From positions 1 to 64,000 of the forward strand of contig JACVRA010000164.1 in the NCBI GenBank assembly GCA_019828545.1: a stretch of DNA of 64,000 nt, in the 5' to 3' direction. Made by a program: the position numbers and the translations under genes. Below the pieces are notes generated by a model. The model ran no database searches and had not been told where the DNA came from. It saw nothing but the letters and a program-made list of their open reading frames with translations. Position 1 is the first letter of the stretch. Each line of letters starts with the position of its first letter. The DNA is from Paracamarosporium sp. OC-R06-R3 (lineage: Eukaryota; Ascomycota; Dothideomycetes; Pleosporales; Didymosphaeriaceae). Shown in pieces: positions 22,938 through 35,094 of this stretch.

Positions 22938-23707
22938 GCTTCTCAGCAGTGAAAGCATTGTCATATTCCTTGGGTAGCTCTTGGTATGAGATGGCGAGAA
23001 TGGGCGGGAAGGGTGCGACTTAAAGGATCTGTTTGATGAAAAAATGCGGTTCGCAAAGCTACAGTTGCAGACAGTGTGACTCATTTGAGCCACAAGGCTG
23101 ATACTGGTACCCTCCAGCGCATAAACGATAGTGGTTCTCTTTAAAGTAACAGTTCTACAGCGAACATGACGTTGTTTCCTTGTCTGATTAAGACATACAA
23201 CTGCATTCTCAGTTTATCACTCAGGCCGCAGGTAAGTTTCAGGACAGGACCGGTGTGCGGATCGGATAGACAGAGAAAGCAAGTCAGTAGTGAATACCGA
23301 GGTGGGAGGAGACAGAACTCTAACATGCTGTCAGTTGGAATTGTGCACTCTCTCAAGGAATAGCGATCATTGGCTAAGCGCCCATCATGTCTCAACGAAA
23401 GGCAGCCCAACCCCTCCCTTATACGTAGCTTGGCACATTCAATCCCCTGTCGGTCCAAGCCCGGATGTGTGGTAAAGGTGTACGCGCCCTTGAGGGGAAT
23501 GTTGAATTCGTTGATCAAAATCTTGAGGTACCATGGCTTCATGGCGTCGCCCTAATAATCCATACTTCTTCCAAATGCTCCACTAGGTAACCTAAAGGCT
23601 TAATTCTGGCTCAAAACTCTGTAAAGTATAAAACTATTTGCTTATGTAGTCCGAAACCTCGCATAATGTCTCTAATTGCATCTGTGAAGGCTCTCAAGTT
23701 CTTCCTG
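22938..23707. other. Intergenic between convergent kinase and GMC genes
   Basis: No supported gene. A 133-residue minus frame at 23141-23542 lacks any motif. Confidence 0.45.
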
Positions 23708-25614
23708 TTAACTACTTTGTTTGATAGAGTCGGCGATCTTCTCAGCAAGCATATATACTGTTGCTTGAGGATGACCTGGAATTGAAAACGGGACAATGGA
23801 GAAATCCACAACTCTAAGTTTTTCCACCCCAAACACTCTAGCCTGCGAGTCAACCACTGCATTCTTGTCACCTGTCTTTCCCATAGAACATGTTGAGCTT
23901 GGATGCCATATCTGCTGGGCATTTGCTTTGACGTAAGCCAGCAACTCTGCATCTGTATCAACATCTGCTCCAGGACGTGCTTCAGGGCCTAGGGTGATGT
24001 TTTGCGCTGGTCCAGAAACCCAGGCTTGCCGCAATCGCTTAATGCCAGCGACAAGAACATCTCCATCAGCTGGGTCCGAGAGCCAGCCAAGGTCGATAAT
24101 AGGCCGATCTGAGATATTTGCGCTTCCAATAGTTACGCTACCCGCAGAGAAGGTGTTGCATATAGTGGCACTCATAGCACCCTGCGAAGTACCGTTGGGA
24201 AGAGGAAACGCACCGGCAATAAACGAGTATTCAGGCGAATCAGAGGGCAAGGCGGCTAGTTTGGCTTGGGTGCTTTCTGAAAGTGTGCTCCGAAGGTCAT
24301 CCGTCAATCGTTCATAGGCGATCCATCCTGCAGCAGAACTATATGGCCCTGCGGCCTCCTCCTTATACTGGCGCAGTGCTTCTGGCTCGGTAGCTGGATT
24401 ACTGACGATCGCGGGCCCGCTAATGGTGTTGACGACGTGACCGGTACCGACGGAAATGGGATCACGCAGGTTCTGTCCCACGCCTGGAAGGTCGACAATT
24501 ACTGGGATCTCGAGGGCATCTAACGTTGCTTTTGGACCAATGCCTGCACACTGTAAGTTTTCCGACCTTTGAAGGAGACTATGTTACTTGCCCGATACCA
24601 TCAACAACTGTGGAGAGTGAAATGTACCAGCACTAACGATAACTTCTTTTCCAGCCGTAAGTTCGTATGTCGTTCCGTTCGTCTCAACGCTAACACTCCG
24701 TGCCGATACTCCATCAAATAAAATCTTAGTGGCCAGGCTGTAAGGGTAGACCTTCAACGACGTGTTTGCTAGCGCATACGTAAGGAAACTTGTTTTTGCA
24801 GATTCCCGCGTCGCATGTGTGGGATCAATTGTTGAAGGAACCCAGGATCCGCCGTTTAGATCGCCGGCACTCCATCCTTTCGGGTTGATTTTGATCCCAA
24901 TAGCTTGCATCGCTTTCGCTAGCCACGTGATCGTTGGGTCAACCCAATTGTTCCACGAGACGTCTAACGGACCCCCATTTCCGTACACGCTGGGATCATA
25001 CTGCGGTGTAGCATTTTCAGCATTTCGTTTTTCCAAGTTCGGCGGGGTGAGTCGCATCGACTTCTTAAAAAACGGTAATAGATTGTCGAATGTGTAGCTG
25101 TCATCCTCAGCCATATCTGCCCATCGCTGATACGCAGCTGCTGACGAACGAACGTACGACATGGTGTTGAGCGCTGAGGACCCACCAAGCGTTTTACCCT
25201 GGGCATAATGAATGGTGCGATTATTGGCATTGACTTGAGGCACTGTCATAAGTTCCCAGTCAATCTCAGGCCTATGCGGAAAATTCTCAGATAAGTCGAT
25301 TACATCAATCTTAGTGAGTGAATAGAGTGGAACGATGCTGGCATTGCCGTAGTCGATCTCATAGTAGCCTCCCGCTTCGACGACAGCGACCGAAGCAACT
25401 TCAGCCAGTCGCGCAGCAATGGCCAGGCCTGCAGTCCCGCCGCCTACGACTATTGCGGTTTCAGACCAATGCACCGACGTGAGTGTAGAAACTCACCAAC
25501 ATAGTCAAATGTTGCGTCGCGGATTTTCCCGAGTTGCTCAGCCTTGAGTTGTGTGGGCCCTGCAAAAGCTAGAGCAGCCAATAGTGTGATTAGAATGTTA
25601 AGAGGGCGTGACAT
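23708..25614 (-). CDS. Secreted GMC-family FAD oxidoreductase, 603 aa, 3 exons
   Basis: Model: complement of 25497-25614, 24592-25449 and 23708-24543 (1812 nt). Intron 1 is 47 bp GT-AG. Intron 2 is 48 bp with a GC donor (GCAAGT) and rejoins LLMVSG to IGPKATL. The N-terminus is a signal peptide (hydrophobic ILITLLAALAFA). FAD-binding motifs DYVVVGGGTAGL, GKTLGGSSALN and a C-terminal GHPQATVYMLAEK are present. The catalytic His pair is His539 (IWHPSSTCSMG) and His583. GMC enzymes oxidise alcohols, often to aldehydes or acids; in fungal metabolite clusters they act late and may be secreted or vesicular. As the R domain of the NR-PKS leaves an aldehyde or alcohol, that oxidation state is a plausible substrate, but this is inference. 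It is divergent from the FAD-oxidase gene at 27940 across 2.3 kb. Confidence 0.9.
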
Positions 25615-27939
25615 ATTAAAATTCCAGCGGAAATTTCATGAACCAAACATCGTCTCGAATATCAGCTGAGTGTGTTGTACACGCCTAGAAGGCGTGCAGC
25701 TTGGCATGCACTTTAACCGGTAACCAGGTTAACTACAAACGTGCTGACTCGCTGCAAAATCCACCAACCGCACGAAGTAGATCTGATGGTCTAGATCAAA
25801 TAGACAAGTCTAGGATCAGTATCACGTGGGTAGCAACGATCTCCTGGTCACATGTGGATAGCGACTTTTGAGCAATATACCACTATAAGTCTTAGATATA
25901 AGGTCCCATCAAGTCTAGGAAATCTATTTCAAGGGTTGATGGCATCAGATTTTCAAAAAAAAATCCAGAAAATTGCTCTGAACCGACGCATACGGAACTA
26001 ATCTCATACGTGTATCTAATGTTCGATTTCAAGACATACGACGCCATACACTAAGCAACAATCATACATGACAATCTAATGAATTTAAAAGACGACGTTC
26101 TAGTATGGTTTCATATTCTTAATAAAGACGGCAAGCCAATAAAGGCATGGCAATGGCAACATACTCGGAGGATAACGGCGATAGGCAAAGTACATGTTGC
26201 AGTCGTGCTAGAGACTTTGAGCCAAGGTATTGATTTAAGCCGTCTCATTCTTGGTCGGCTAATGCTAATATGTGGACGTGACAATTGAACGCGACGTGTC
26301 CGAACTCTTTGGATGCCTTATCGTGAGGCTTATGGGATCTAGTAGTTCTAAATAATACGATGGTGTCAATAGCAAGAACATAATACAATGAAGCGAGTTT
26401 CAATACCTAGGCATGATCGTTCGCCTACGTTATAACGTTGACTGGATGCCTCATGGTACTATATAAATGGAACTGAACTCAAGGACTCCCTCAGACAATG
26501 AAACCCGTGTGAAAGAGGGTTTTTCTACAGCATGCGTTCATCAGGATGTGTATCCGTTAAGCCAGAAGATCTGAGGCATGATGTGCCAGTGTTATCGTGG
26601 ATTTGCAAGAGGGGGATTTTGGTAACAAATGGAGCACATGAGAAGCAAGTGGCGAAAGAAAGGGGAAATTAAGAGAGTGGTGAGGCTAAGAGGTTAGCGT
26701 CGAGATATACGGGGCTTTGATCTCTCCCCATGAAAAGATAAGAGGGCATGGGATGAGTGGCTATGCAATTATTGTATTGGAGGAATTGATGAAGGGGGGG
26801 GTGACTCGCAAATGCAGCTTGTCGACAAAGATGGGGCGACTCACCTGAGCAATGCTGGGATCTTTGAAGCTTACAACAATGACTAGCTAGTTGCATTCTC
26901 ATACTCAATCAAGTTTTCAGCTGTGAATATGCTTCCTGTGTTCCATGGTCGTAGTGCATCGAGATCTGTGCAAACACCCACAACGGTGATCAGGAAATCA
27001 ACACGCGATATCGTACCAAGTAGGATCCTGCAGGTAGCGCCCTTTCAACTCGCACAACTCCGTTGCTATTTCGGCTAGTCACGCTACCGTATGCGCGTGA
27101 TCGTCATTTGTATTACCAATCTAAGCGCTCTTTAGCGAAAATAAAATCCTCTCTGCAGTGATACGAAGCCCACATTAGCCTATGCATCCCAATACACTCC
27201 ACACTATACAGAACCGGGACTCGACGAAAATTCTCAAATTGCCAACTGCTCGCGTACCAGCTGTCAAAACTCGTGTTTGCAAGTCTTCGTATTTCTAACG
27301 GCTCGCGTCCACACTGTCGGTTCAGTCAACACGTGTGCTTACGGTTGAATGCCGAAGACGGTTGTAGGAGACCAATGGCAACCCACATCTGCAAAGCTAC
27401 AGCTAGGGGTTACGTATAAACCGGGCTGGTAGACGGTCAAGATATTGCAGCGTGCAGATACGAAATGCCGTGACTTTTAGAGTGAGATAGTCGTTCAAAA
27501 TAGAAGTGATATGACGTCTGACGCACTCTTTTCTGGGAAAATGGGTGCAGCGCAAGTCGAAAGCACTCTTGAATAGTCTCAAAACCCTGATAAGAGTGCC
27601 CCTGGAGACATGTCTAGGTAGATGGCCCACAACAAGCGTACATCTTAGCGAGGATTTTACCCACGGTATTGGTGCGATATGTGAATTCAAGGAATTCCTA
27701 CTCCCCAGGCCAAGAGAAGCTATGTGGTCGGCTATACCGAAGTACTCGTATCTTCACCGTTTGAAGGATGCTGGCTTATTCGAAGGGCCAGAGCCTACGT
27801 CATCCGAGTAGAGCTCTTGATTCTTGATGTTTTGGTGGAAGTTTGGTGGAAGGATAAGTACTGCCCCAATCTACCCAAAGGAAAAACCGGAGCAACAAGT
27901 GCTGTTCGTTCTTGGTTTAACCACCGCTATCTGCACAAC
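25615..27939. other. Long divergent intergenic region (2.3 kb) between two flavo-oxidase genes
   Basis: No coding feature supported. Inverted repeats occur near the GMC start: CGCC-N5-GGCG at 25682-25694 and TTAACC-N8-GGTTAA at 25712-25731. The rest is non-coding and contains only short random frames. Confidence 0.45.
25712..25731. repeat. Inverted repeat TTAACC-N8-GGTTAA upstream of the GMC gene
   Basis: Perfect 6-bp arms about 100 bp upstream of the GMC start codon; a possible regulator site, unproven. Confidence 0.3.
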
Positions 27940-29484
27940 ATGATGTTGTCGCTCCTACTGGCCTCGTCCTTCCTTGCCTTTGCTCATTTGTCTCTGGCGG
28001 ACACTTGCTCCTCCGTCGAAGCCCTTCGCTACATCAACGTAACCCGTTCTCTCGATCTTGCCTACATTGAAGAGCAAACACAGTACTGGTCTTCGTCATG
28101 CTCAGCGCTATTACCTTCTTGCATTATCTTCCCTAAGTCAACAGAAGAAGTTTCCACAGTGGTCAAAATTCTTGCGGCTACGAACGAGAGGTTTGCCGTC
28201 AAGTCAGGTGGACATAATCCAAACAACGGGTTCTCAAGTGTGGATGGTGGCCCGTTAATTGTCACAGAGCACCTTGATCAGGCGAATGTGAATCAGGCCA
28301 CGGGCATGATCGACGTCGGGCCGGGAAATCGACTGGATGGAATTGCGGCGAAGTTGCAAGGAAGTGGGTGGACCTTTGTTGGTGGGAGAATTGGTAATAC
28401 TGGAGTAGGTGGTCTAGTGCTTGGTGGTGGACTATCATACATGTCGGCGCAGTACGGGTGGGCTGCGAGCCAGGTGCTTGAGTATGAGATCGTTTTCGCG
28501 AATGGGACTATCGGTCACGTTAATAAGGATAATTATCCTGATCTCTTCAAGGCCCTGAAGGGTGGCGGAAACAACTTTGGTATCGTTACAAACTACAGGT
28601 CAGTGTTAAGGCCTGTACCTTTGATGGGAACCTGAGCTTACCGAGTGCTTAGATTGCAAGGACAACGACAGGGAGACGTGTGGGGCGGTAACTTGGTATT
28701 CTTGAGGACACCGGCAAAAGACAAGAAGCTACTCAAAGCTGTGCGCGACTTTACTGAGTACAATACTGATCCCAAAGCTGCTGTCATTGTGACAGCTGAA
28801 CGCACAAATGTCAACGTGGTGGACTCATGGATCATCTTCCTTTTCTACGATGGCCCGTCTCCCCCAGCAGGCAAGTTCGATAACTTCACCGATGTTAATC
28901 CACTATTAGATACCACACGGCAACGCACATACGCAGACCTCATGGCCTTGAGCAACTGGGTCGTCCTAAAGGGAGAGGTTGTGGATATTGCAACAGAGAC
29001 CATTCCAATCCCATCCGCTAAAGATGAGGTGAAGGTCATGGAGGAATTGCACAACCACTGGAGGAATATAACCGACACCACACTTCTTGAGCCCGGAATA
29101 GTCGCATCCATCGCATGGCAGCCATTTCCCAAGGCCATCGTCCGGGAAGCTCGTGCACGCAGTCCCGATCTCATCGATGCGGACGATTCAGTTGATCGCA
29201 TTATCATCGAGATGAACTATGCGTTCACTTTGCAATCCAGCTATGATAGGATGGCCGATACAATGGAGGCAACATATGGAGGTGTGCGGGATAGAGTTCT
29301 GGGGTGGCAAGAGGACGGGACGCTGCCAGAAAGTTATAATCCTGTCTTCATGAATTATGGGTTCTTCCGTCAGGATTACTTTGGAAGATTGAAGCCAGAG
29401 AACAGGGCGTTGGCAAAGAGGGTACAGGATGAAGTAGACCCAGAAGGTCTATTTCGGACTCGGACTGGGGGTTGGAGGCCCTGA
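27940..29484 (+). CDS. Secreted FAD-linked oxidase (berberine-bridge/PCMH type), 496 aa, 2 exons
   Basis: Model: 27940-28598 and 28653-29484 (1491 nt). The 54-bp intron rejoins GIVTNYR to LQGQRQGDVWGG. A signal peptide (MMLSLLLASSFLAFAHLSLA) precedes the PCMH-type FAD domain: PSCIIFPKSTEEVSTVV, KSGGHNPNNGFSSVDGG with His92 as the likely 8-alpha-histidyl FAD link, and GRIGNTGVGGLVLGGGLSY. The position that carries the second, cysteinyl FAD link in bicovalent members is Ala176 (YGWAASQV), so flavin attachment should be through His only. A C-terminal BBE-type segment ends in DPEGLFRTRTGGW. Such oxidases perform late oxidations, couplings or desaturations in polyketide pathways, for example SorD in sorbicillinoid biosynthesis. 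Gene position supports membership in this cluster. Confidence 0.9.
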
Positions 29485-31555
29485 TTGCTGCATCTCTTGT
29501 TTGATACATGCCTGGATGCCCGAGATAGCTGTAGGTAGATGGTGTTGGCATGTACATCAGTTCCATACCTTTTCAGAAGCGCATGTCTTGCGCCCCTTCT
29601 GGAACCCAAGCGCTTGGAAGCTGTTTGAACCTTTTTGTTTTTCACCAAACCCCATCTCAAACACAAAGACAGTGTAACCCCAGATCTGCAGTATAATACA
29701 GAGTTTTGTAGTCAGGGATAGAACTGATCATTTGTTGATAAACGGAAGAATGTCTAGGTTTGGGAAAGAAACTTTCTATGAGGAAATTTTGTTGTTGCAT
29801 AGAGAACCATAGAGTAGCCGCTCGCCCTTCGCTTCCAATTATAGAACCTAATGTATTTGAATCGACGAAAAATTGATATTATGAGTATTTCATAAAGTTC
29901 CGCGTCTATGAGTTGTTGACTAATGTATTTATGCACACCATTATTTCAAAGGGCTATGTTGTTTTGTCAGTAAATTTTAATTGGTGAGGTCGGATAATCC
30001 CAACAAGCAAAAAACGCGATCGGCAGCCTTCTCGGTACGTAGTTTCCAGACCAACGGTTCACATTACGCTTCGCGAGTACGAATATCAGATACAAGATTT
30101 CTGAAAATGACTTTTTGTTGGTCGGCGTTGACGTCGAAAGTGTTTCCGTTCACGCCTGCAGTGTAGAGACGGTCGTGCAAGAGTTAGCATCGCAGAATCG
30201 CACGGTAGCTAACACGAAGGTCGTTCGCAAAAGAAAGAACTGATAAGAACCCAACGCCAAACCTAAGATGGTCGCGGTGTTCACGGAAACTTCTTGACGC
30301 CACGTGGCGCGCTGTTGGTCCCAAGGGCCCCGTTCTTGGTCACCGTCGTAGACCAACAGAACGTTCCGACTGGATCCCGCATTGAGACCCCTGTGTAGAG
30401 CTAACCTGCAACTCTCCACGGGCGACCAATTATGACTTCAGGCACGAAGCGATTACCGAGTGATTGTTTTATCAGAGTTGTTGCATTGTTCGGGTCTACT
30501 TGGCGAACAGATGCAAGGCACCCTTCTCGCAGGTCTCAGGGTTGATTGGAAAGGGTGCAGCAAGATTGCACTAGCGCATACGTGCTTAGATATGAATACA
30601 CACCTGGTTATCTCCACGTGAATAGGAATCAGGAACGAGTATGCATCTAGTTACCTCCACACGATTAGGAACTAGGGACGGTAGCTAGACAGAACAATAT
30701 GCTCTGATGGACCTGAAACAGAGAAAGGTCATGAGATTTAGGCCGGTCGAGGACTGCGCGTGTGGATCCCGTTCCGTAGCGTCATTGGTAGCCTGTGCCT
30801 CCTGTTTCGGGTTAGCCTACAAAAGGCAATAGGCGCCGAGCCCGATTGTCATTACACTAGTGTCATGTCAGAAGAAGGCGACAGTCTGGCGTGTTGGCAA
30901 CGTCACTGGAAGCCGCCAACTTTGTGTATTACCAATATGAGAAGCATCCCGATCAAAAGCTTGTTGCTCTCATACTTACGCGCCGCCAGTGAGTACAGGT
31001 GCAGAATGTGATATTTGGTTTCTGATTGGCGGGAAACATAACGTTCACGCTAAATCAATCAAAATGGCTGGATGCTGAACCTCGCGCGGTAGAAGAGGCT
31101 AATGAAAAGCACAAATTTATATTCTGGCATAACATCATCCTGTTTCAACATTTGGCAGCACCCTCCGATCGGCCGGCAGGATGTGGGGGCTGCTTCGGCG
31201 CCTCGCCTGTCTTCCTTAAGGATTTCTGTGGGGAAGAACGAGTCAGTGGACTATTGCCACGAGGCTTCCTGCGCAGAAGCACTCCTCTCTCCCAAAGAAA
31301 TTCGTGAGAACACACATAAAGATCACAAAGAGCGTTTTGAAGCACCGGTCAGTAGAAGCTTATGCCTATGCATTACATGGTTCGTGGGAAAAGGAGCCTG
31401 GTTACTGTGTCGTGGATATAATGTGAGACTGTAACCGACCGAGTCGGAATCCGACGAACTTCCGTACTTATGCCCCTTTGCGATAGCCATAGATGGACTC
31501 CTCACTATGTATTCACATAAAGCACATTCTGTATTTCTTGTAAGCCAAAGTAGCT
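29485..31555. other. Intergenic, 2.1 kb, with an imperfect tandem duplication
   Basis: No gene supported. It includes the promoter of the downstream Zn2Cys6 gene. An AT-rich stretch lies at about 29690-29990. Confidence 0.45.
30595..30683. repeat. Imperfect 43-46 bp tandem duplication
   Basis: Two adjacent units (about 30595-30640 and 30641-30683) align through CTGGTTATCTCCAC / CTAGTTACCTCCAC and AATAGGAATCAGGAACG / ATTAGGAACTAGGGACG. No coding content. Confidence 0.4.
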
Positions 31556-33767
31556 ATGACTGGACAACCTCGTCGACAACAATCGGGTATCGCAGTGAGT
31601 GATGTTCTCTATCTGTGGAACACCCTAGATTAAGGGTAGACAAATTCTCGATACTAACATGCTGATGATAAAGTGCGAAGAATGTCGACGAAAGAGGATA
31701 AGATGCGATAGAGGAACACCAAAATGCATTGCTTGCGCCACTTCTGGAGCAGATTGCATTGTCAGAGAGAATTGTCCACCCAGAGGGCCAAAGAAAGGAT
31801 ACCTCAAGACACTGCAGAAGAAAATTGGTAAGATTTGACCGCAAACATTCAGATTTTTACAGCTAGCTCTTGAGCTGACGAATCGTACTATGGTAGAGGA
31901 CCTCCAATCTCAGCTCGATAAACAACAAGAGGCCTCTGTTCTTGAGGTACAATCATTATCACCCGCACACGACACAACTTCCACCGAAACGCGCGCCTCA
32001 CCCTCTCAAGAAGGATCAAGCAGCAACAATGATTCCGAGGGTAGTATGGACGGCACCCAGATTCAATGCACTACTACCCCCATAGCAAATAGCATTCAAA
32101 ACTGGGCAGCGCCACCGGTGGAACTACAGTTTCCCATGATTAACCTAGGACCCTGGGAATGCATTGAAAGCTCATATCCAAACGCAACCTTCCCCGCACT
32201 AGACTCTTATCAGGAACCCCCTCAGATTACAATGGGAAATGAACTCCATGTCACCCCCATGATGCACAACGACTTGTAAGCCATAAACGCTTTCGGTTGT
32301 CGTATAATTAAAGTTACTAATATTCTAGATAGAGACCAGCTATTTTTTGACCGAGCTTATGCATTTGCGCCGATTTTGCAGGCGCACCGGTACCGCTCGT
32401 GGTCGAAACAGCCAAACAAAAGCAAACAGAAATCATGCTTACAGCGTGCCATGTGGACATTGGCGTCATCGCTCTCTTCTCAGTTCCAGGTCGCCGGACG
32501 GCAGTTGTATACAGAGACGAGACAACTTCTGAATGCACTCGAGTCGGAGGAGCCCTGTCTGCAGACATCAGTTGAACAGGCTCAGGCATGGACCTTGCTT
32601 GCAATTTACGAGCTCACCTGCGAAGATTTCCACCGGGGTATGATATCTGCTGGAAGGGCATTTCGTCTGATACAGATGATGAGATTGTATGAAATTGATT
32701 CACCGCAAAGTCCTTCCGCGACTGAAGCCCTGCAACAAAATCATGGGCAACTCAGTCTCCGAGGGCAGGTTAAGGATGATTGGATTGATATTGAGACGAA
32801 ACGGCGAACCTTTTGGCTTGCATATACAATCGACCGCTTCACAAGCATGGTCGATGGGTTGCATTTATTCTTCAACGAACAGATGGTCAGTTTCTCTAAA
32901 GTGATCGATGTTTCGCTATACTTACGTCCCTGGTAGATCCGCACCCGCTTGCCGGCGCCTGAGACAAATTTTGCCAACGGTCGTCCCACGGACACGAACT
33001 TTCTTTCCGAGATAATTCCCGTTATTGATCTCGAGTGGCCAGACAACGATCTGTCGTCCTTCACGGAAACTATCATCGGGGCCACCATCTGCGGACGAGT
33101 TCTTGAACACAAGCAGAGACCGCCGGCTCGGACTCGCGACACGACGTATGAATTCTGCCGTCGCCATCGCTCTCTTAATGCGCTGTTGGCGCAGCGCACA
33201 AAGGTGCTGCTCATGCATACTTCGCTCGAGTACCTGGATCCCCTCCTCACGTTCGCAGCCCTCTCGGCACGCATAGCAGTGCTTATGCTATACGACCTTA
33301 TCGAATCTAAACCCCTAGGTACAGAAGCGCAAGCTACACAGCTTACTAGGGCTCTTCACATGGAGCACCAGCAGCAATCACTCGATGCCGTAGCTGATAC
33401 CGCGCTCCTGGTCGCCGCTCTCGGTCAGCATTTTCAGGTGAGACAGCCCCTCGATTGGTGGCGCCGACAGCCACCATGATCCTCCGGTGCCCCTAGCGAG
33501 CCAAGCTCGACTCAACATACACCGATGACATGAACCGAGAGCTGACTTTGAATCCTACAGACGCATCCTTTGACGCCCATCCTGCTCCTTCTAGGCGCCC
33601 GGTTTTCCCAGTCGCACCCCAGCCTAAACGATGCCTACAGCAAACTTATGCCCGCCATTGTGACAACGTTGCAGGGCTCAACCAACCTCAACAAGCTGGC
33701 ACACAATTTTTTGCAGCTCTTAAGGCTCCAGGACGACAGTTGGAGATCCTTTAACTCGGTTTGCTAG
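31556..33767 (+). CDS. Zn2Cys6 transcription factor, likely cluster-specific regulator, 610 aa, 6 exons
   Basis: Model: 31556-31594, 31674-31827, 31897-32275, 32333-32885, 32937-33437 and 33561-33767 (1833 nt). Five GT-AG introns of 51-123 bp; intron 1 carries a TACTAAC branch site. The zinc cluster is Cys14, 17, 24, 31, 34 and 41 (CEECRRKRIRC ... CIACATSGADC). It is followed by a PRGPKKGYLKTL linker and a short coiled coil (KKIEDLQSQLDKQQE), typical of fungal pathway regulators that bind as dimers. The middle-homology region begins near DQLFFDRAYAFAPIL. ETKRRTFWLAYTIDRF is the conserved fungal_trans block, and the protein ends with THPLTPILLLLGARFS. It is the only regulator between the PKS genes and the flanking oxidases, so control of this cluster is the natural inference. 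Confidence 0.85.
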
Positions 33768-35094
33768 CAGTAACTGTTCGTTGCTTTGCTTCATTTTGAG
33801 TCAATTCGGGGATTAACGAACATTAGTGTTGGCATTTTCCTTAATCCCAGTTCAGCCGGATATGCCAAATCTCATACCCCTGCAGGTCTGCGCCCTGCAT
33901 TTACACTGTGTACATAATTCACATTCACTAATTTTGCACGTGACAACGACGTGGATCTCTTCTCTGAGAATCAACGCCTCTATACCTTGTAAATAGCGCA
34001 CATTATCCAGTACGATAGATTTCTATCTCTTCAAAATGACATACTTGCCCCATGCACCCAAATCAAATTTCTAATCAATATGCATACTATTGCCGGCCGT
34101 GGTGTATGCATATTAGCCGGTCTCTTACATCCTATTCTCTATCATTGTTCCTACATCCGCACTCAATAGGACAAACATAACTCACTAAAAGAAGTACCAG
34201 TATCAACTTCACGTGTATTACATATATGTTGGAAAGCTCATGATCTGCTCTCTCACTTTCTCTTCCACAATCGTTTTACATACCCTCAGACAACACCTGA
34301 GATCAAGACACAGAACACCATCACATGTACTACATGTTCATATCCATGACTTCTATCCCTGCCGCAATTTCTTCGCTCCCATTATCCCTCAACATTATCA
34401 TTGACTCTATCTATTCCATTATGTCCCATTCCAGCACCCACTCGTGAGATGAGCAGTACCTAACTCTACTCCCTCCGTCCCCTGAATCATCCTGATATGC
34501 TAGCCGGCATACATAAGCATACCGAGAATCGCCTTTTAAATTACCCAGGGCTCCGCAAATTTTCTGAAAAACAAACAGAAATTGAATCCAAGATATAAGA
34601 GAACAAAACAAGCTCTCTTTTGGAGTTAGAGAATAGAGAAAGGAACATTCTAGGATTCTAAGTTTGATGGAAAACATAATATCTTTTCGTAGCCTAACTT
34701 AGTCAGTACACTAGGTACAACATATGAACAGGCTGTCAGAACAAGTCATGCGTATGCATTAGTTCAAACACATCAGAATAGCTCAGACACATCAGAATAG
34801 CACGTCAAAGGCCGACTAGAAGACGAGCATCACGGAAAAGGAGTAATCACTAGATAGGAATGTATGTAACCAGATTGTAAAATCTCAAGTTTTTGCTCTA
34901 GAACCCAGTTTACACGAAGAACTTGTCGTACATTAGAGAAACCGTCTAACCATGCCTCAAATACGAAACGCCCAAAACACTATTGACACATAAAAAAGAA
35001 ACTATAGTTACACAACGATCGTCAGACCCGCCAGTCCCACAACTCCACTTTCCATGCATCTTATCCATCTATAATGACTCCACTACTCTACACT
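33768..35094. other. AT-rich intergenic region between convergent regulator and HR-PKS
   Basis: 1.3 kb of 3' flanking DNA for both genes, with no supported gene or RNA. A 15-bp direct repeat (ACACATCAGAATAGC, period 19) occurs at 34768-34801. Confidence 0.5.

Noticed and set aside
23141..23542. 133-residue minus-strand frame between kinase and GMC genes
   Set aside because: No family similarity, codon pattern or splice context to support it.
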